Of a DNA stretch of 64,000 nt, positions 46,534 to 58,416 are shown piece by piece. A program made the position numbers and the translations under genes. Every line of letters starts with the position of its first letter. The first letter of the stretch is position 1. The notes beneath the pieces were generated by a model. That model searched no databases. It saw only the letters and a program-made list of their open reading frames with translations, and was not told the origin of the DNA. Where the stretch lies: positions 15,600,882 to 15,664,881 of the forward strand of contig OZ038482.1 in assembly GCA_964036315.1 (NCBI GenBank), read 5' to 3'. This DNA comes from Acanthosepion esculentum (Eukaryota > Mollusca > Cephalopoda > Sepiida > Sepiidae).

Positions 46534-47040
46534 TGTCAAAAATTATGTTACCGGCATTAGAGATCATTTTATTTAATGTGTTGTAAGATAAAAGAAAGCT
46601 TTGAATGTTTTTGTTTTTTTCTCAAATATAATGTTTGAATGAGAAACTCACAAATGGAACATCTTTTAACGTTTTGCCTCTTTGGCTATTTTCAGGACAT
46701 TGTGGAAGGAAAAATACCGAAGATATATCTGATCTGATTACATTTTTGAAATCTACAGAAATTCCACCATTTGTCGGAAAATCTCAAAGATGTATATCAA
46801 ATGAACAATGAATGCAAATGGTTGGACGAACGATGTGTTCGGCAAAATGTATAAAAATTCAGTGAAATTTCATTGATTTAACATCAATACTATTAGACGG
46901 GAAGCCCTAATATTTGGGATTTTTCCGTCGCATGGGTAAAGTAACATGTCTGTATTATTGAAAGAATCTGAAAGAATGACCTTGGGAAATGTTTTCTAAA
47001 ATTGGGTGATCTGTGTTCTCTCTCCCTTTTCCCTTCTCTC
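46534..47040. other. No recognisable gene
   Basis: AT-rich with short CT runs at the end. Confidence 0.5.
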
Positions 47041-47042
47041 TT

Positions 47043-47096
<54 letters not shown>

Positions 47097-47442
47097 CGAG
47101 CTGTGATACAGCGAAATAGTCTGTCTGGGGATGACAATATATATATGCTCCTAAATAATTATTTCTGTTGAGCTCTCTGAGGAGAAAGTGTAAGTTGGTA
47201 AACAGTAACTATTATTGCTACTAATGCAATACTCTTCGATAAAACGAATCGTGTTCTCTCAGTCACCGGCATGTCTATGTAAAAATAAATACGCATAAAT
47301 TCACCTTCATCCCTGCCATGCATCAACGGCTTAGGAGTAGATTCTCCGACTGACGCCAGTTCAGCCAGGTTTCAATCTGGACGTTTAGTCGCACTGATCA
47401 GCTGTGATACAGTGAAAGTCTGTCTATGTATGACAATAGATT

Positions 47443-47522
<80 letters not shown>
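47041..47522 (+). repeat. Dispersed repeat R2 between TA/TG tracts
   Basis: (TA)n at 47053-47094, an R2 end at 47095-47140 ('agctgtgatacagcgaaata', 'gtctgtctggggatgaca') next to TA, then a full R2 at 47155-47445 ending at (TA)n(TG)n 47443-47521. Confidence 0.85.
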
Positions 47523-47525
<3 letters not shown>

Positions 47526-47689
47526 ATATGCAGAAAAATTTTCACATTAAATAATTAGCATAAAAAATAGATAAATAAATAAAATTCCATAGTTTAATAA
47601 AAGTCTTAACAGCTTAGCCCAATCATTAAATAGAAAAACACTTTGTGAAGTCGTCAAAAACACGAATTGTAGTTCAGTGCAACGCGTTT

Positions 47690-48168
47690 ATATATGAGAC
47701 AGCCATTTGAATAAACAAATAAATAAGGAGATTAATAGATAGATAATATAATATAAAATAAAACAAAATCCTCTCGACACTTAACGACTTGCCGTCGAGC
47801 CACGAACTATATTTCGCTTTAAACTAACGTGACATTGACCGCCACCATTAGCTTTGGAATAGATATACCACCACACCCTGGCATAACCTTTCCGAAGGTG
47901 ACTGATCTGTCGATAAGAATTAACTGGCCGACAACCTAACCAAAATGGCCGCCCCAGCCGTTTCCATAGTAATTAATGTTGAAAAGGACCAATCTTATAA
48001 AAACGCGCAAACCACAAGATAGCTTATTCCTAAATTTTCGCAGGAGGATGAAGCGGGACTCGATACCTTAATTCAACTTAATTTTAATAATTATAGTGAG
48101 GGTTTCTGGCTCTCACTTTTGAAACATGAGAACTCTTATGTAGCGAAGGAATCATATTTTTTAAAAAT

Positions 48169-48178
<10 letters not shown>
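47690..48178 (+). repeat. Dispersed repeat R3, orientation B (first module inverted)
   Basis: 47690-47975 is the reverse complement of 32503-32780 ('ccaaaatggccgcc', 'aacctttccgaag'). 47976-48178 is a direct match to 32805-33000 and ends at (TA)n. The inner arm 'gccgtttccatagtaatta' is kept. The outer arm has decayed. Confidence 0.85.
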
Positions 48179-48232
<54 letters not shown>

Positions 48233-48439
48233 GTACAAATGAGAGAAAGAACAGATGGAGTAAAAATCCACAGTTCGGAGGATTTATTTTTTTTAAAGTG
48301 TTCAATACAAAGTAAAGTAAAATATTATTATATTTTTATTATAATAAATTACAATAAAAACATTTTACATCGCTACACAAAAACCTTCATGTTTCAATAC
48401 TAAGATGGAACTTCTCCAGGCGATGGTAGATAACTTGTG

Positions 48440-48514
<75 letters not shown>

Positions 48515-48515
48515 G
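48175..48515. repeat. (TA)n tracts and a short PLE-like block
   Basis: (TA)n at 48175-48231 and 48441-48515. Between them, 'ttttacatcgctacacaaaa' and 'catgtttcaata' recur at 51120-51190 and 52080-52140, again next to (TA)n. Confidence 0.85.
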
Positions 48516-48740
48516 TATGTATTAGACCTCATTTAAACAACAACGAAAACCTACCAAACTCCATCCGAAACATACTAGTATAAAATACAAGTATAAAAAA
48601 AAGATTAAATCTAATGGAAACCCTAATTATAAAAAAGGAAAAGCCAAAATTTAATAACATTAACTACGAAAAAGACCACGATGTGCTGACCGTGTTTGGA
48701 AAATAAAGTATTCCTATAATTTCAAACATAAACCACACAT
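48516..48740 (+). pseudogene. PLE endonuclease tail fragment
   Basis: RPHLNNNENLPNSIRN and a later NLMETLIIKK fit the tail of the GIY-YIG domain as seen at 24640-24740 ('HLNIHGDLPDTIRN', 'NVMETLLI'). Frameshifted and short. A hairpin 'ttgataatggccataagaaa' at 48774 occupies the degenerate hammerhead-like position. Confidence 0.65.
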
Positions 48741-50984
48741 GCAGTTGAATATTAAAAAAATAAAAATCGCCCTTGATAATGGCCATAAGAAAGCATTGAT
48801 TTTAAAAATGAATTATGTATAAGAAAAAAATAGATGAAGTAGCTGGAACTTAGGAAAATCGCCAACAGAAACGTTCACTTTCATCCCAGTTAGAAAAATT
48901 CATCGTATTTTTAGCCAAAATCATCAGATGTTTTTTTTTTGATTGACCGTGTTTCATTAAGATTGCATTCAATTTGTTCAATGAAGCAAAGTTCTACCTA
49001 GTGTGTCCGACAACGTTCTATGCTTTTGTTGTTCTTCCTACAAATGTGACATATACTTTGTTTTTCGTTTACTTTTCATCTTGTTGTTGGCTTCCATTTT
49101 AAGCAAAGGAAAATATTGTTCTATGCTTTTGTTTTCCTCACGCATTATCAAAATTATCTCTGGCGGGACAGATTGAGAAATCGTCGGACATGCAGGCGAG
49201 ACAACAATAAAAGAGTGTAAGAATGATGAGATTACGCAACTCAATGCAAAAAAATGCATAAAACTCCGTCGATAGAACAATTGAAATGTTTGATTTTTTT
49301 AATTATATTTAAAGTGAACGGTAACAAAATGATTAAATAAATTGTTTTATCAAACATTCCGATCAAAAATTTCCTCTCCCCCAAAAATTACTTGGGATTT
49401 CCGGAAAGCACAAAGGCTTTGACCATCTTTAAATATAGGTCAGATATAGATGTCTGATCTATGTGTTTATAATTTAGTAATTTTATGTATGTGTGTGCGT
49501 GTATGTGTGTCTGTGTGTGTGTGTGTCAACACGTGTTGGATGGAGTTTTTGGGTACCTTGGTGTACTAGTGAGCCAGCCAAAATGAGCTGACTCATTTTA
49601 TAGTTCACCAATTGAAGACTTAACCAATCAGAAGGCTCAAAATATTCAATACGACATGTATAAAGGCGGCCATGTTTTTATCCGGAATATTCACTGCCAG
49701 CCTTTGATATCGAACAATGAAGAATTACGGAACAGCTGCTGGTGGTATTGGCGATATAGTCAGATTCAGTAGAGTGTCTGACTCGTAAGTGTTAATCTTT
49801 AACGTTGTTTTATTGACCAGATTACGTACTGCGCTGGATTCTATATTCATAGACTATGGTGAACATGGTCAACAACACGACCCACCCAATGTGATTATTT
49901 TATTTTGGCGAGAAGCGAGAGGTTTTCCGCAATTCCTACATCTGCAGAATGTGCGTAGACATTTGTAAAGCAACAGGTTTGTATGTATGAATGTATGTAT
50001 ATATGTAGAGCTGGTCACTGGTATTCGAGGATACCGGTTTAGTAGGGCGGCTAGCCAAACCTTTGCAGACGTTTGCTCAGGTGCATTTGTGTTTATTCAA
50101 CACCCACAGAGCCCACCTGTGGTTTATACTGCAACAATGCCGAGCAGACATTAGTTACAGTTTCTGGGAAAGAGCGTGTTATCTAGCGTGATCAACTATT
50201 TGAATAAAGCCAGCATGCTCAAGGCCTCGGCCACGATGACTTGTGACTTCGTGCTAGCACAGCTATCGACAGCACCAAAAAGTGACGTCTACCCAATTTC
50301 ACTCTCAAGGCTTGGGTTAACCCGTGGCATGGTTTTTCAGGCACTTTCCAAAGGTACCGCACGCTGTGAGTAACCCACCTCCAGTCCGATAACATCAGTA
50401 AGTTTCCTTCCCGACAAATCGACTATGGTGAGATTCGAACCCGGGACTCATTGTCACGTGGTCATAAAGAAGCAGGTTTATGGATTTGAAAATGCATAGA
50501 TGTATTTGGGAGAAAGAGCGTGTTATATGTTAGAGAGCGAGCGAGAGATACTATGTCTCCGTCTGAGAGAGGAGGCATGTGAGTGAGCCAGTATAAGAGT
50601 GTGTATGTATATGTTAGTGACACTATATATTCATAAGGAGTAATATGTAAATGTATTTGCAAGTGCGCGCACGTGTGTGCAGGGGGGGGATATATATCCG
50701 AACGTGACTCGAACAGAATATGGCACAAGGGAATCCCACAAATCCATGGCATTAGGGATAAACATAACTTATTCTTCACCCTCACCCTCTATTTTCCCCT
50801 TGGATAAGCCTCAAGAGCCAAGGATTAATGTGTTCCTTCCCCATGGAATCGGTACATCTTTCAGAAACGGTCTCTTTGAAGATGAATACGTTATACTTCA
50901 TTTTAACTCCGATGGGGTTCTGGCTAGGCCAGGTGTGTGTGCGCGTAAAAGAGAATGTTAGAGAATAAGAATATGTCTATTTCA
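48741..50984. other. No recognisable gene
   Basis: About 2.2 kb with a (TG)n patch at 49488-49527 and otherwise unassigned sequence. A TATAAAGG at about 49659 and the block 49520-49990 have an LTR-like look but no paired ends. A B-box-like GGTTCGAATCTC lies on the minus strand near 50420 without a matching A box. Frames at 50176-50373 and 50677-50961 have no recognised domain. Confidence 0.5.
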
Positions 50985-50985
50985 G

Positions 50986-51001
50986 ACACACACATACACA
51001 C

Positions 51002-51072
<71 letters not shown>

Positions 51073-51187
51073 CTTACTAATATTTTTATTTTTACAAAAC
51101 AGTGCTCAATGCAAATTTGCAGACAATAAATATTATAAATTAACTGATTTAAAAATATGGTTCCATCGCTACACAGGAATTACCATG

Positions 51188-51236
<49 letters not shown>
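50986..51236. repeat. (CA)n(TA)n and (TA)n around a PLE-like block
   Basis: (CA)n 50986-51014, (TA)n 51017-51069 and 51193-51236. The block between resembles 52075-52140. Confidence 0.9.
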
Positions 51237-51238
<2 letters not shown>

Positions 51239-51369
51239 TAATCAAGTGCATACTAATTATAAACAAGATGAAAATATACTAAAAAAACGGTAAATACTAA
51301 TATATCTGCAACAGATCCTAGCAAAAAATTAAGTTAATCATATGCTACACTAAATCTAGTATATCCAAC

Positions 51370-51900
51370 TCAATTATTCGCAATGATTCTTCACCCTCCA
51401 CCACTACATTTGAATGATAACTCTAAGATTTCAAGGCATTTAAAACAACATGACTGGCCGTGTACCCAATTCCGGAAAATCCTTGTTGAAAACACAACTA
51501 TACTTAAACATGAAAACAATAAACAAATACTAAAAATTCTTGAAGCTATATACATAAAACAGTTGAAACCTAACCTGAACAAAATAAACTATGAAAACTT
51601 CACAAATATACTGAAATGCCTATAATTGATAACAGAAGGCATTGGTTTATACCAACGGCGTCCCATACTTAACACTTCTCGTTTTCATTCTCGCGTGGTC
51701 ATGTGTGATGTCATGAACCGCGGCGCGATTTTCGCTTCCAGCGTCTCGTATGCACGAATTTGTTGTTGCTTGGAAATCGTCCATGCAAACAAAACACACT
51801 ATCATTGTTGTTATGTCCGTGTATTGTTTAATTTATTTTGATGTAATTTTTATCTTTGATAATGGCTTATGTCAGCCGAAAGCTTAGATAGGATTAAAAA
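51370..51900 (+). pseudogene. PLE endonuclease C-terminal fragment
   Basis: An 80-residue open frame (51383-51625) with SKISRHLKQHDWPCTQFRKI, ILEAIYIKQLKPNLN and INYENFTNIL is the end of the GIY-YIG domain of Penelope-like elements, where 'LEA.YI...P.LN' is a recurring motif. A normal stop follows at 51623-51625. A GGCT/AGCC hairpin followed by GAAAGC lies at 51863-51886, where other copies show the hammerhead-like motif. Confidence 0.75.
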
Positions 51901-51902
51901 AC

Positions 51903-52140
51903 ATGTATCAATATCGTGATTTTCTTTCGTCTTTCAATGATAATTTTATTAAGCTTATCAGCCGATATGAAAGGAATTTTCTTAAAATAGATAGACAAAA
52001 CTTGTCTATATTATTTAATGAAACATGCATCAATAAAAAAATGCTGCCTAAATACACAATATATATATATATATATACATATTATAAATTAATAGATTTA
52101 AAATATGGTTTTACCGCTACACAGTGATAACCATGTTTCA
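51903..52140 (+). repeat. PLE terminal segment joined to (TA)n
   Basis: Encodes QNLSILFNETCINKKMLPKY followed by TIYIYIY into the TA tract (52058-52078). It is homologous to 21814-21905 and to the ends at 12.8, 25.0 and 35.0 kb. Confidence 0.75.
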
Positions 52141-52860
52141 GAAATGGAAGCTAAAGCCCCTGAATTTAATTTTGTTATTAAACCAAAGACATTAGTTCCA
52201 TTTCCTCATCAAGCGAATTTTGGAGTAACTTACTTTTTAAAATTTACGGTTTATATATATATGTCTGATATTATTATCTATTATTCTCTTACTTTTCTTT
52301 GTTTATTATATTATGTTATGATATTTATAAAGTTATTATTTATTTACAGTATTTAATATACATATTTTCATAATCTTTTGTTCATATTTATTTATCTTTA
52401 AATTAAGTCGTGGCATACAACGATTTTTCTTTTTATTTAAAGAGTATAAGGATATCTCGTTAAGAGTTAAATCTATAAAGAGCATTTAATGTATTGTATT
52501 TGTTAAATTAATAATAGTGGCATAATTCTAATCTATTTATACTTAAGTATAACATTTATTTCTCTGTTGTTTTTGAGAAAGTGGTCGTGATTTTCGGAAT
52601 TAGAGGAAAGCATTTTTGTAATGTTTATTTTTTTTATCTTTGACTAGTGGCTCATTATCGCCGATTTCTTTATCTATTATTATCTATATTCAAAGATTAA
52701 TTTAATAACATTTCTGATGAATTTTTATTCCTTTACATTTTCTTATTTATTAATTGGAAAGTAACGTAATTTCAATTTTGTTGAAAATGCGTTCCCAGTT
52801 ATAAAGTTATTTTGTTTCGTTTTTACTACTATCACTTTTTTATTATTTATCTTTCAAATA
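52141..52860. other. No recognisable gene
   Basis: T-rich, AT-rich DNA without a recognised feature. Confidence 0.5.
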
Positions 52861-53055
52861 TTTTAAAGACAACAACAGCAACAATAATAATAATAATTAT
52901 TATTATTACTATTATTATAATCGTAATAATAATAATAATAATAATAACATATTCTCATATAATAGATAATAATATTATACGTCATTATTATTATTTTAAA
53001 AGTATAGCACTATATTGGCATATTGATGACGATCTGTTTTCTTCGACATCCAGTG

Positions 53056-53126
<71 letters not shown>

Positions 53127-53127
53127 G
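52861..53127. repeat. (TAA)n and (TA)n microsatellites
   Basis: (TAA)/(TTA) repeats at about 52886-52950 and (TA)n at 53058-53125. Confidence 0.95.
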
Positions 53128-53370
53128 GCTAAGAAGAATTTGGTAACCCGTATAGGTAGTCCCAAAAAAGGATGAAATCCTGAGAGCTCAATGTAAATCC
53201 AGAGCTAATAATTTAAAGGAAAAACAGACCACTTTAAGGCTCCATGTAATAATTTATTTCGCCAAGCCCTTTATTAAAGGACACTGGCTCATCAGACTCC
53301 ACTTCCAAACGGTGAAATGAAAAATAATAAATGAAAATTGAAATGAACCTATACACTATATATATATATA
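53128..53370 (-). repeat. Retroelement terminus with hammerhead-like motif
   Basis: Minus strand at about 53248-53290: CTGATGA, GCCA, a region that can form an inner CCTTT/AAAGG stem, TGGC, then GAAA. The core and stem II are canonical (GCCA/TGGC directly against CTGATGA and GAAA). A matching stem I is not evident. The block touches (TA)n on one side. Confidence 0.5.
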
Positions 53371-53774
53371 TATCCCGCAGAGCTATGTAAAATACCAGGT
53401 TGAGAACTGGCGCGGGCTAGCTGCCTTTGATGAGGGTGAAAGGAGTCACTCTGAGCTTTGGTTAGCAATACTTTTACTGTTGGTTTCACGATAAAAAAAA
53501 CTTCAGACGGGAAGGGAACCCATGATAGCTTAACCCGGTCATTATATTTCAGGTGTCTGCCGAGAGGCGTGTACTGGCTGGTATTGACTGTGATCCGGAG
53601 AGGTTAAACTCCGCGATAATAACACATGTCGTTCGGAGTTTCCGTAGCAAGTTTTTTTCACCGTTACTTTTTTATCGACAGATCCAAAAAGTGTGGATGG
53701 TCCGACACAAGCTTTCACCACTTGAAACAAATCATTGTGTTGGTTTTATGACAACTACATCTAATTAGTTCCAC
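53371..53774. other. No recognised coding; possible LINE leader
   Basis: Sequence of more balanced composition directly upstream of the LINE start at 53775. It may be its 5' untranslated region, but nothing in it proves this. Confidence 0.4.
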
Positions 53775-54110
53775 ACATATCCGGGGAATGCGAAAAACTC
53801 TACGAAACAACATCAACTTCATCTTGGCACTTGGAATGTACGAACTCTCCAGGACAACAACTCAGCACCAGAAAGAAAAACAGCTCTGGTCGCATTGGAG
53901 CTAAAGAAGTACAACATTGATATAGCTGCACTGAGAAGTAACCATCAGTCGACTACATGAAACAAGAATGCAAAATAAGACAACTAACACTGCTCCTGTT
54001 GCACTTGGATACAATACATTCTCCTGTACTGTTTGTGGTCTTTTGTGCAATTATCGAGCCGGTCTGGAAAGTCAGGCCCGTCATAAGTCATGCAGATAAT
54101 TAGTTCGTGG
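53775..54110 (+). pseudogene. Internally deleted RTE-like LINE (both protein ends, no middle)
   Basis: One frame gives LGTWNVRTLQD and ERKTALVALELKKYNIDIAA, the first motifs of an APE-type endonuclease. After about 100 bp another frame gives YNTFSCTVCGLLCNYRAGLE followed by SQARHKSC and a stop, the CX2C...HX..C finger that ends the RT protein of such LINEs. The roughly 3 kb that should separate them is absent. This makes it a short internally deleted derivative. Confidence 0.75.
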
Positions 54111-55145
54111 TCGTCGGAAACTCATACGTCAAACTCAACGGGGGAGTCCATCATGTCTGATACAGAGTTTGTGTATGTTTGAAAGAATGTTTCTTTATGC
54201 GTGTGAATATGTTTGCCTGTCTGCTGCTATCAAATTTTTTTATTGTGGGTTCGTTATAGGAATCGAAGAAAAAACTCTGAAAATTCCAAGTCACATTTCA
54301 CAAAAAGAATCGTGTAAATATTTTAGAAGGAATTGTTGATTAAAACACCAATCTCACATCCATAACAGACACGTTTATTGACGTAAGACATTTGGCGGAT
54401 AATTGAAATAGGAAGTGAATTTTTTTTTCCGGGATCGAACTTTACATCTTTGACTTCACATGTAGCTTTCTGCTTAACGAATTACTAACCAAGGCTAGAG
54501 TGTTCAATCCACACTACTACTTTTTACCCATAATCACAAGGATTGACTTTAACATTCTCCAAAAGCACTAGTACAAAATTAACAGTAAATATGATAGAAT
54601 TTGTAATGGCTGATGATTCCGGTTTTTTTTTTTTTTTGGCTCTCCATACAAAAGACAGAATGAAAATGAAATTAGAGAGTAAATATATATATAGATATAT
54701 TTTAAGAATCTTTTGGCTAGGATCTCGAGGCTAATTTTGTTTCTAACGCTTTCCTCGTAAACAAATACCGAGAATGGATATTTACGCAAATCCTGCCTTT
54801 ATTATTACATGAAGTGCCCGCAGTTATTAATCCTGAAGTAAGAGGGATGAGTATTCGAGTCTTGCCTGATGTTTATTCTCCATTTTCGATCTGCAGTTTT
54901 ATCTAAAAACCGTAGAATGACTTTGGTACTCTCCCTGGTTTCAGGCATCAGCTTGTCACGGTTTCACTTCGGGCTGGGCTTATGCCAGTAAGTTATTCAC
55001 AGGCATGGATTGGTTACCTCTTGATCAATGGTAATGGAGGTAAACATTTCTCTGGGTTGAGGTTATTCGCCTGATAGTCATCCGATCCTTAGAGTCACTC
55101 CAAACGAGACCCTCTTATCAGTAGACACATATAATATCTCGTGTC
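54111..55145. other. No recognisable gene
   Basis: Unassigned sequence with short frames only. Confidence 0.5.
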
Positions 55146-55330
55146 TGTTATACTGGGAGGGAGGCACCGGTCGAGTAATGGATAGTGGCTCGGTCTGAGG
55201 CATCGGAAATCCGAGTTCGAATTACAGTCGCGTTCGTTACGTACACAGATTTTGGAAAAGGTATGACTCCATCTTTTCTAGCTACAGGTAAATAGCAAGG
55301 TCGGCTGGGCCCTATAATCTTGGGTTAACG
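55146..55330 (+). mobile_element. tRNA-derived SINE (SINE-A)
   Basis: Starts GGGAGGCACCGGTCGAGTAATG, with B box GAGTTCGAATTAC at about 55213, then 'ggaaaaggtatgactccatc' as in the other copies. Confidence 0.8.
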
Positions 55331-55540
55331 GTCTGAGAAAAAGACAACTCTGAATTCAATACCTTCAAATATGGGTTAATTAGTCTCACCAACACGCAAT
55401 TGTCCAAGCGTGGTGAGTAGGCCATGTTCAGTCAGCGAGGAATTTCTCCATCAGGAGTGAGAAGGTTTTGGCTTTGGACTATACTGCCATTTTGTTATTG
55501 GGGTTTTAACCGAGCAGCCGTTTCCGGTGGTTTCTGGTGA

Positions 55541-55545
55541 TTAAT
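55541..55545. other. Target site duplication TTAAT (left)
   Basis: TTAAT precedes the 5' LTR and recurs at 61843-61847 right after the 3' LTR. Confidence 0.9.
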
Positions 55546-56238
55546 TGTTATGGGTACCTACCTTCATGGACAAAATAGACTCGTCTTATAATTATATTAT
55601 GCCTCGCAAGAGGACTGTAGACAGTTGACGAGTTGACTACGGTTGACGAGTTAACGGTCGAACTCTCTGCCCTTGAGCAGATAGGAACCCGGACGAGGTT
55701 CCGCCGAAGGGCAGAGCCTCGTTCGGGGAGGTTGACCAACCCAATCCCGTTTATACGGGATCTACGGGCTATTTTTGGCCGAGCCTACGGGCTCGGGAAT
55801 ACCCCACTTTAAACCCGGCCTTGTGCCACATCTGTCCCTCGTGGGGAGGACACTAAATACCGTTGACGATTTGACTACAGTTGACGAGTTGACAGACGGT
55901 CGAACTCTCTACCTCTGAGCAGAGAGGAACCCGGACGAGGCTCCACCGAATGACAGAACCTCGTTCGGGGAGGTTGACCAACCCTATTCTGTTTTGACAG
56001 TTTCTACGGGCATTTTTTGGCCGAGCCTACGGGCTCGGGAATACCCCAATTTAAACCCGGCCTTGTGCCACATCTATCCCTCGTGGGGGGACAGTAAATA
56101 CCGTTGACGAGTTGACTACTGTACTTAGCCGTCAATCGGACGTGAAACACTTCTGTATTCGTTCTTTTTGTTAATAATACGTTTTCACTTAATTACTGAG
56201 TTCTAGATTTCTTTCGGACCTATTCCGGGTCCACAACA
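55546..56238 (+). repeat. 5' LTR, 693 bp, two internal units
   Basis: Starts TGTTATGGGTACC and ends GGGTCCACAACA. It contains two tandem units of about 230 bp, each with 'cggtcgaactctctnc', 'ggaacccggacgagg', 'ggccgagcctacgggctcgg' and 'ggccttgtgccacatct', ending 'taaatacc'. Confidence 0.95.
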
Positions 56239-56480
56239 CTGGCGACGAGGATGTAAAGAACTCCTCGGGAGAGCCATAAAAGAATTTTTTGTCCCCAGTG
56301 TCCACAACACTGGCGACGAGAATTTAAAGAACTCCACGGAGAACTATAAAAAAAAATTTTTTTTTTTTGGTTTACCAGTGTCCACAACACTAGGCAACAA
56401 GGATTTAAAGAACTCCACGAGAAAATCATAAAAGAAAAAAATTGTTTACCAGTGTCTACAACACTGGCGACTAGAAATTA
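56228..56480 (+). repeat. Tandem array of LTR-end plus PBS, four copies
   Basis: The junction 'tccacaacac' + TGGCGACGAG occurs at 56230-56249 (the real LTR end and PBS) and again with the PBS starting at 56311, 56391 (decayed: TAGGCAACAA) and 56465 (TGGCGACTAG). Spacings are 71, 80 and 74 bp. Each unit continues 'a[tt]taaagaactcc-cg' and an A-rich segment. Confidence 0.95.
56240..56252 (+). other. Primer binding site, tRNA-Ser type
   Basis: TGGCGACGAGGAT begins one base after the LTR end CACAACA. It is the complement of a 3' end ATCCTCGTCG-CCA, which is that of animal serine tRNA (GCU) as I recall it. This would prime minus-strand DNA synthesis. Confidence 0.8.
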
Positions 56481-56816
56481 ACGACCTCCACGTGAAATCA
56501 TTAAAAAAAAAATTGGTAAATTGATTTATTCTTCTTACTAACCAAAAGTTATTTCTCTTTTTTTTTTTCTCGCAGAGAAAAAAATTAATGATCCTTGTTC
56601 TGGCATTGTCTTAACAAGAAAGGAAAATATTTTGTTTCCAGCGCCGAAGTATAAACTTTACGTTTTGCAATTGTCCAAAAATCAACTGTGTACGTGAATA
56701 ACACATTTAAAGTGAGAACAATGTGATTTGTTTTTTTCTTCTTCTTCCTCCTCCGAGCAATACAAAGGCTTGGTACAAGTAAACTTACATAGAAGCGTAA
56801 TATTGAAAAGTAAAAC

Positions 56817-57916
56817 ATGGAAGAGTTTCAAGCTAGTATGTTAGAACTGGTTAAACTCCAGTTTGAACAGCATCAAAGAAACGAAGAAAAACAATTAGAA
56901 TTACAACAAAAACACGAAGAGGAACAACGAAGAACAACAATGAAGAAACGAAGAAAAACAATTAGAATTACAGCGACAAATGATAGAACAACAGAAAAGG
57001 TTTGAAGAATTGCTTCTACAAACAAGGTCGATTAAAGGTCAAAATACCTAGAGCGAAACTACTTTTTCACAAAACGCGATTGGATTGCAATTGACATTTT
57101 CACTTATTCGCCAGACGAAGATAAAACCTTCGCATCATATTTTAGAATGTATGAGGATCTATTCGAAATAGATTTGGAAAATGGTCAGACGCTAAAAAGC
57201 TACGCCTACTGCTCCGGAAATTAGGGACTACTGAACATAGCAAATTCGTGGACTACATATTACCTCGAAAAACTAGTGATTTAACTTTCATGGTAGCAGT
57301 AAATCTTCTTACAGAATTATTCAGCCCAAAAACGTCGTTATTCCACAAAAGGTGGAAATGCTTAAACCTAACCAAGAAAGACAGCGAAGACTACTCGACG
57401 TTCGCATCGGTAGTTAACAAACATTGTCACGATTTTAAATTAGCCGAACTTTCCGCAGACAATTTAAAATGTCTAATATTCGTACAAGGTCTTGTATCGT
57501 CGAAATATGCAGAAATTAGGAGGAGAGTCCTAACCAGGTTAGAGGGAGAACCAAATTTAATCTTACAAAATATAGCCGAAGATTGCCAAAAATATATAAG
57601 TGTAAAAAATGATTCTAGAGACATTGAAGAGTCAGGCGTTGGACATATAAGAAAAATACATCGGAAACCACATTTTTCCTCCCCTTCAAAAACAAGTCAA
57701 ACCAAAAAAGATTGTTTTCACTATCCTAAGAAAACAAAAAGTAAACTCAATCAAAAACCGAATTTTTTTCCTCCTAGTCCATGTTACCGTTGTGGAGAAC
57801 TTCATTGGTTTAAAGATTGCCAATATCGGTTTAAAACCTGTCTAACTTGTAATAAAGTTGGGCACAAGAGCTCACATTGCAGAACAAATAAAAGAGAAAA
57901 AGCCGGATTAGATTAG
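56817..57916 (+). pseudogene. gag: gag: coiled-coil N-terminus, capsid-like region, two zinc knuckles
   Basis: The reading begins at ATG 56817 with a helix rich in Glu and Gln (MEEFQASMLELVKLQFEQHQ...). This frame stops at 57003-57005 because of a shift; a second frame continues through QRQMIEQQKRFEELL. Further broken parts include YSPDEDKTFASYF at about 57110. The open segment 57248-57916 carries DYILPRKTSDLTF, LFHKRWKCLNLTKKDSEDYS (capsid-like) and two knuckles, CYRCGELHWFKDC and CLTCNKVGHKSSHC. Gag would form particles and bind RNA in the cytoplasm. At least two frameshifts lie before 57248. Confidence 0.88.
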
Positions 57917-57918
57917 AA

Positions 57919-58416
57919 GCACAAAAACAGATGAACTGGACGTCAAAAATGTAAGAAAGTATGTTCAGGTAGAAATACTGAATAAAAAAGTCAGTTTACA
58001 GTTAGACTCCGGGTCTGATTTATCAATAATAAACCTACCTACCTGGAAAAGATTAAATAAACCAACCATGCTAAAAACCGACAAAATTGCTAGGTCGGTG
58101 ACCGGTAAAAAAAATTAAGTTTGAAGGAGAAATTATCGCAAACGTTACTTTGAATGGAACAATCAAAAAATTAAAAATGTTCGTGTTAAAAAACACAGCC
58201 AATCTATTGGGCACAGATTGGATGCAGGAGTTCAATCTGTGGGATTTGCCAATAAATACTTTTTGTCAGAAAATAGAAAATCTGACAACCGTGTCAGATA
58301 AACTAAAAAATAAATTAAAAGAAATCTTCCCCGAGGTCTTTTCGGATGGCCTTGGTAGATGCAAAAAGATGTCAGCAAAATTTGAGTTAAAAGAGAACAC
58401 TCAACCAGACTTGTAG
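57919..58416 (+). pseudogene. pol: aspartic protease and linker
   Basis: VSLQLDSGSDLSIINLPTWK at about 57990-58050 has the catalytic DSGSD (58005-58019) of retrotransposon proteases. A shift near 58110 separates it from the next open part (58150-58416), which has NLLGTDWMQEFNLW and later IFPEVFSDGLGRCKKM, the usual protease-to-RT link. Just after KENTQPDL a short stretch normally leading into RT appears deleted (near 58413). Confidence 0.85.

Noticed and set aside
49520..49990. Possible solo LTR (TG start, TATAAAGG)
   Set aside because: No terminal match, target duplication or second copy could be found.
50400..50460. Minus-strand tRNA or SINE suggested by a B-box-like GGTTCGAATCTC
   Set aside because: No A box at proper distance and no second copy in the window.
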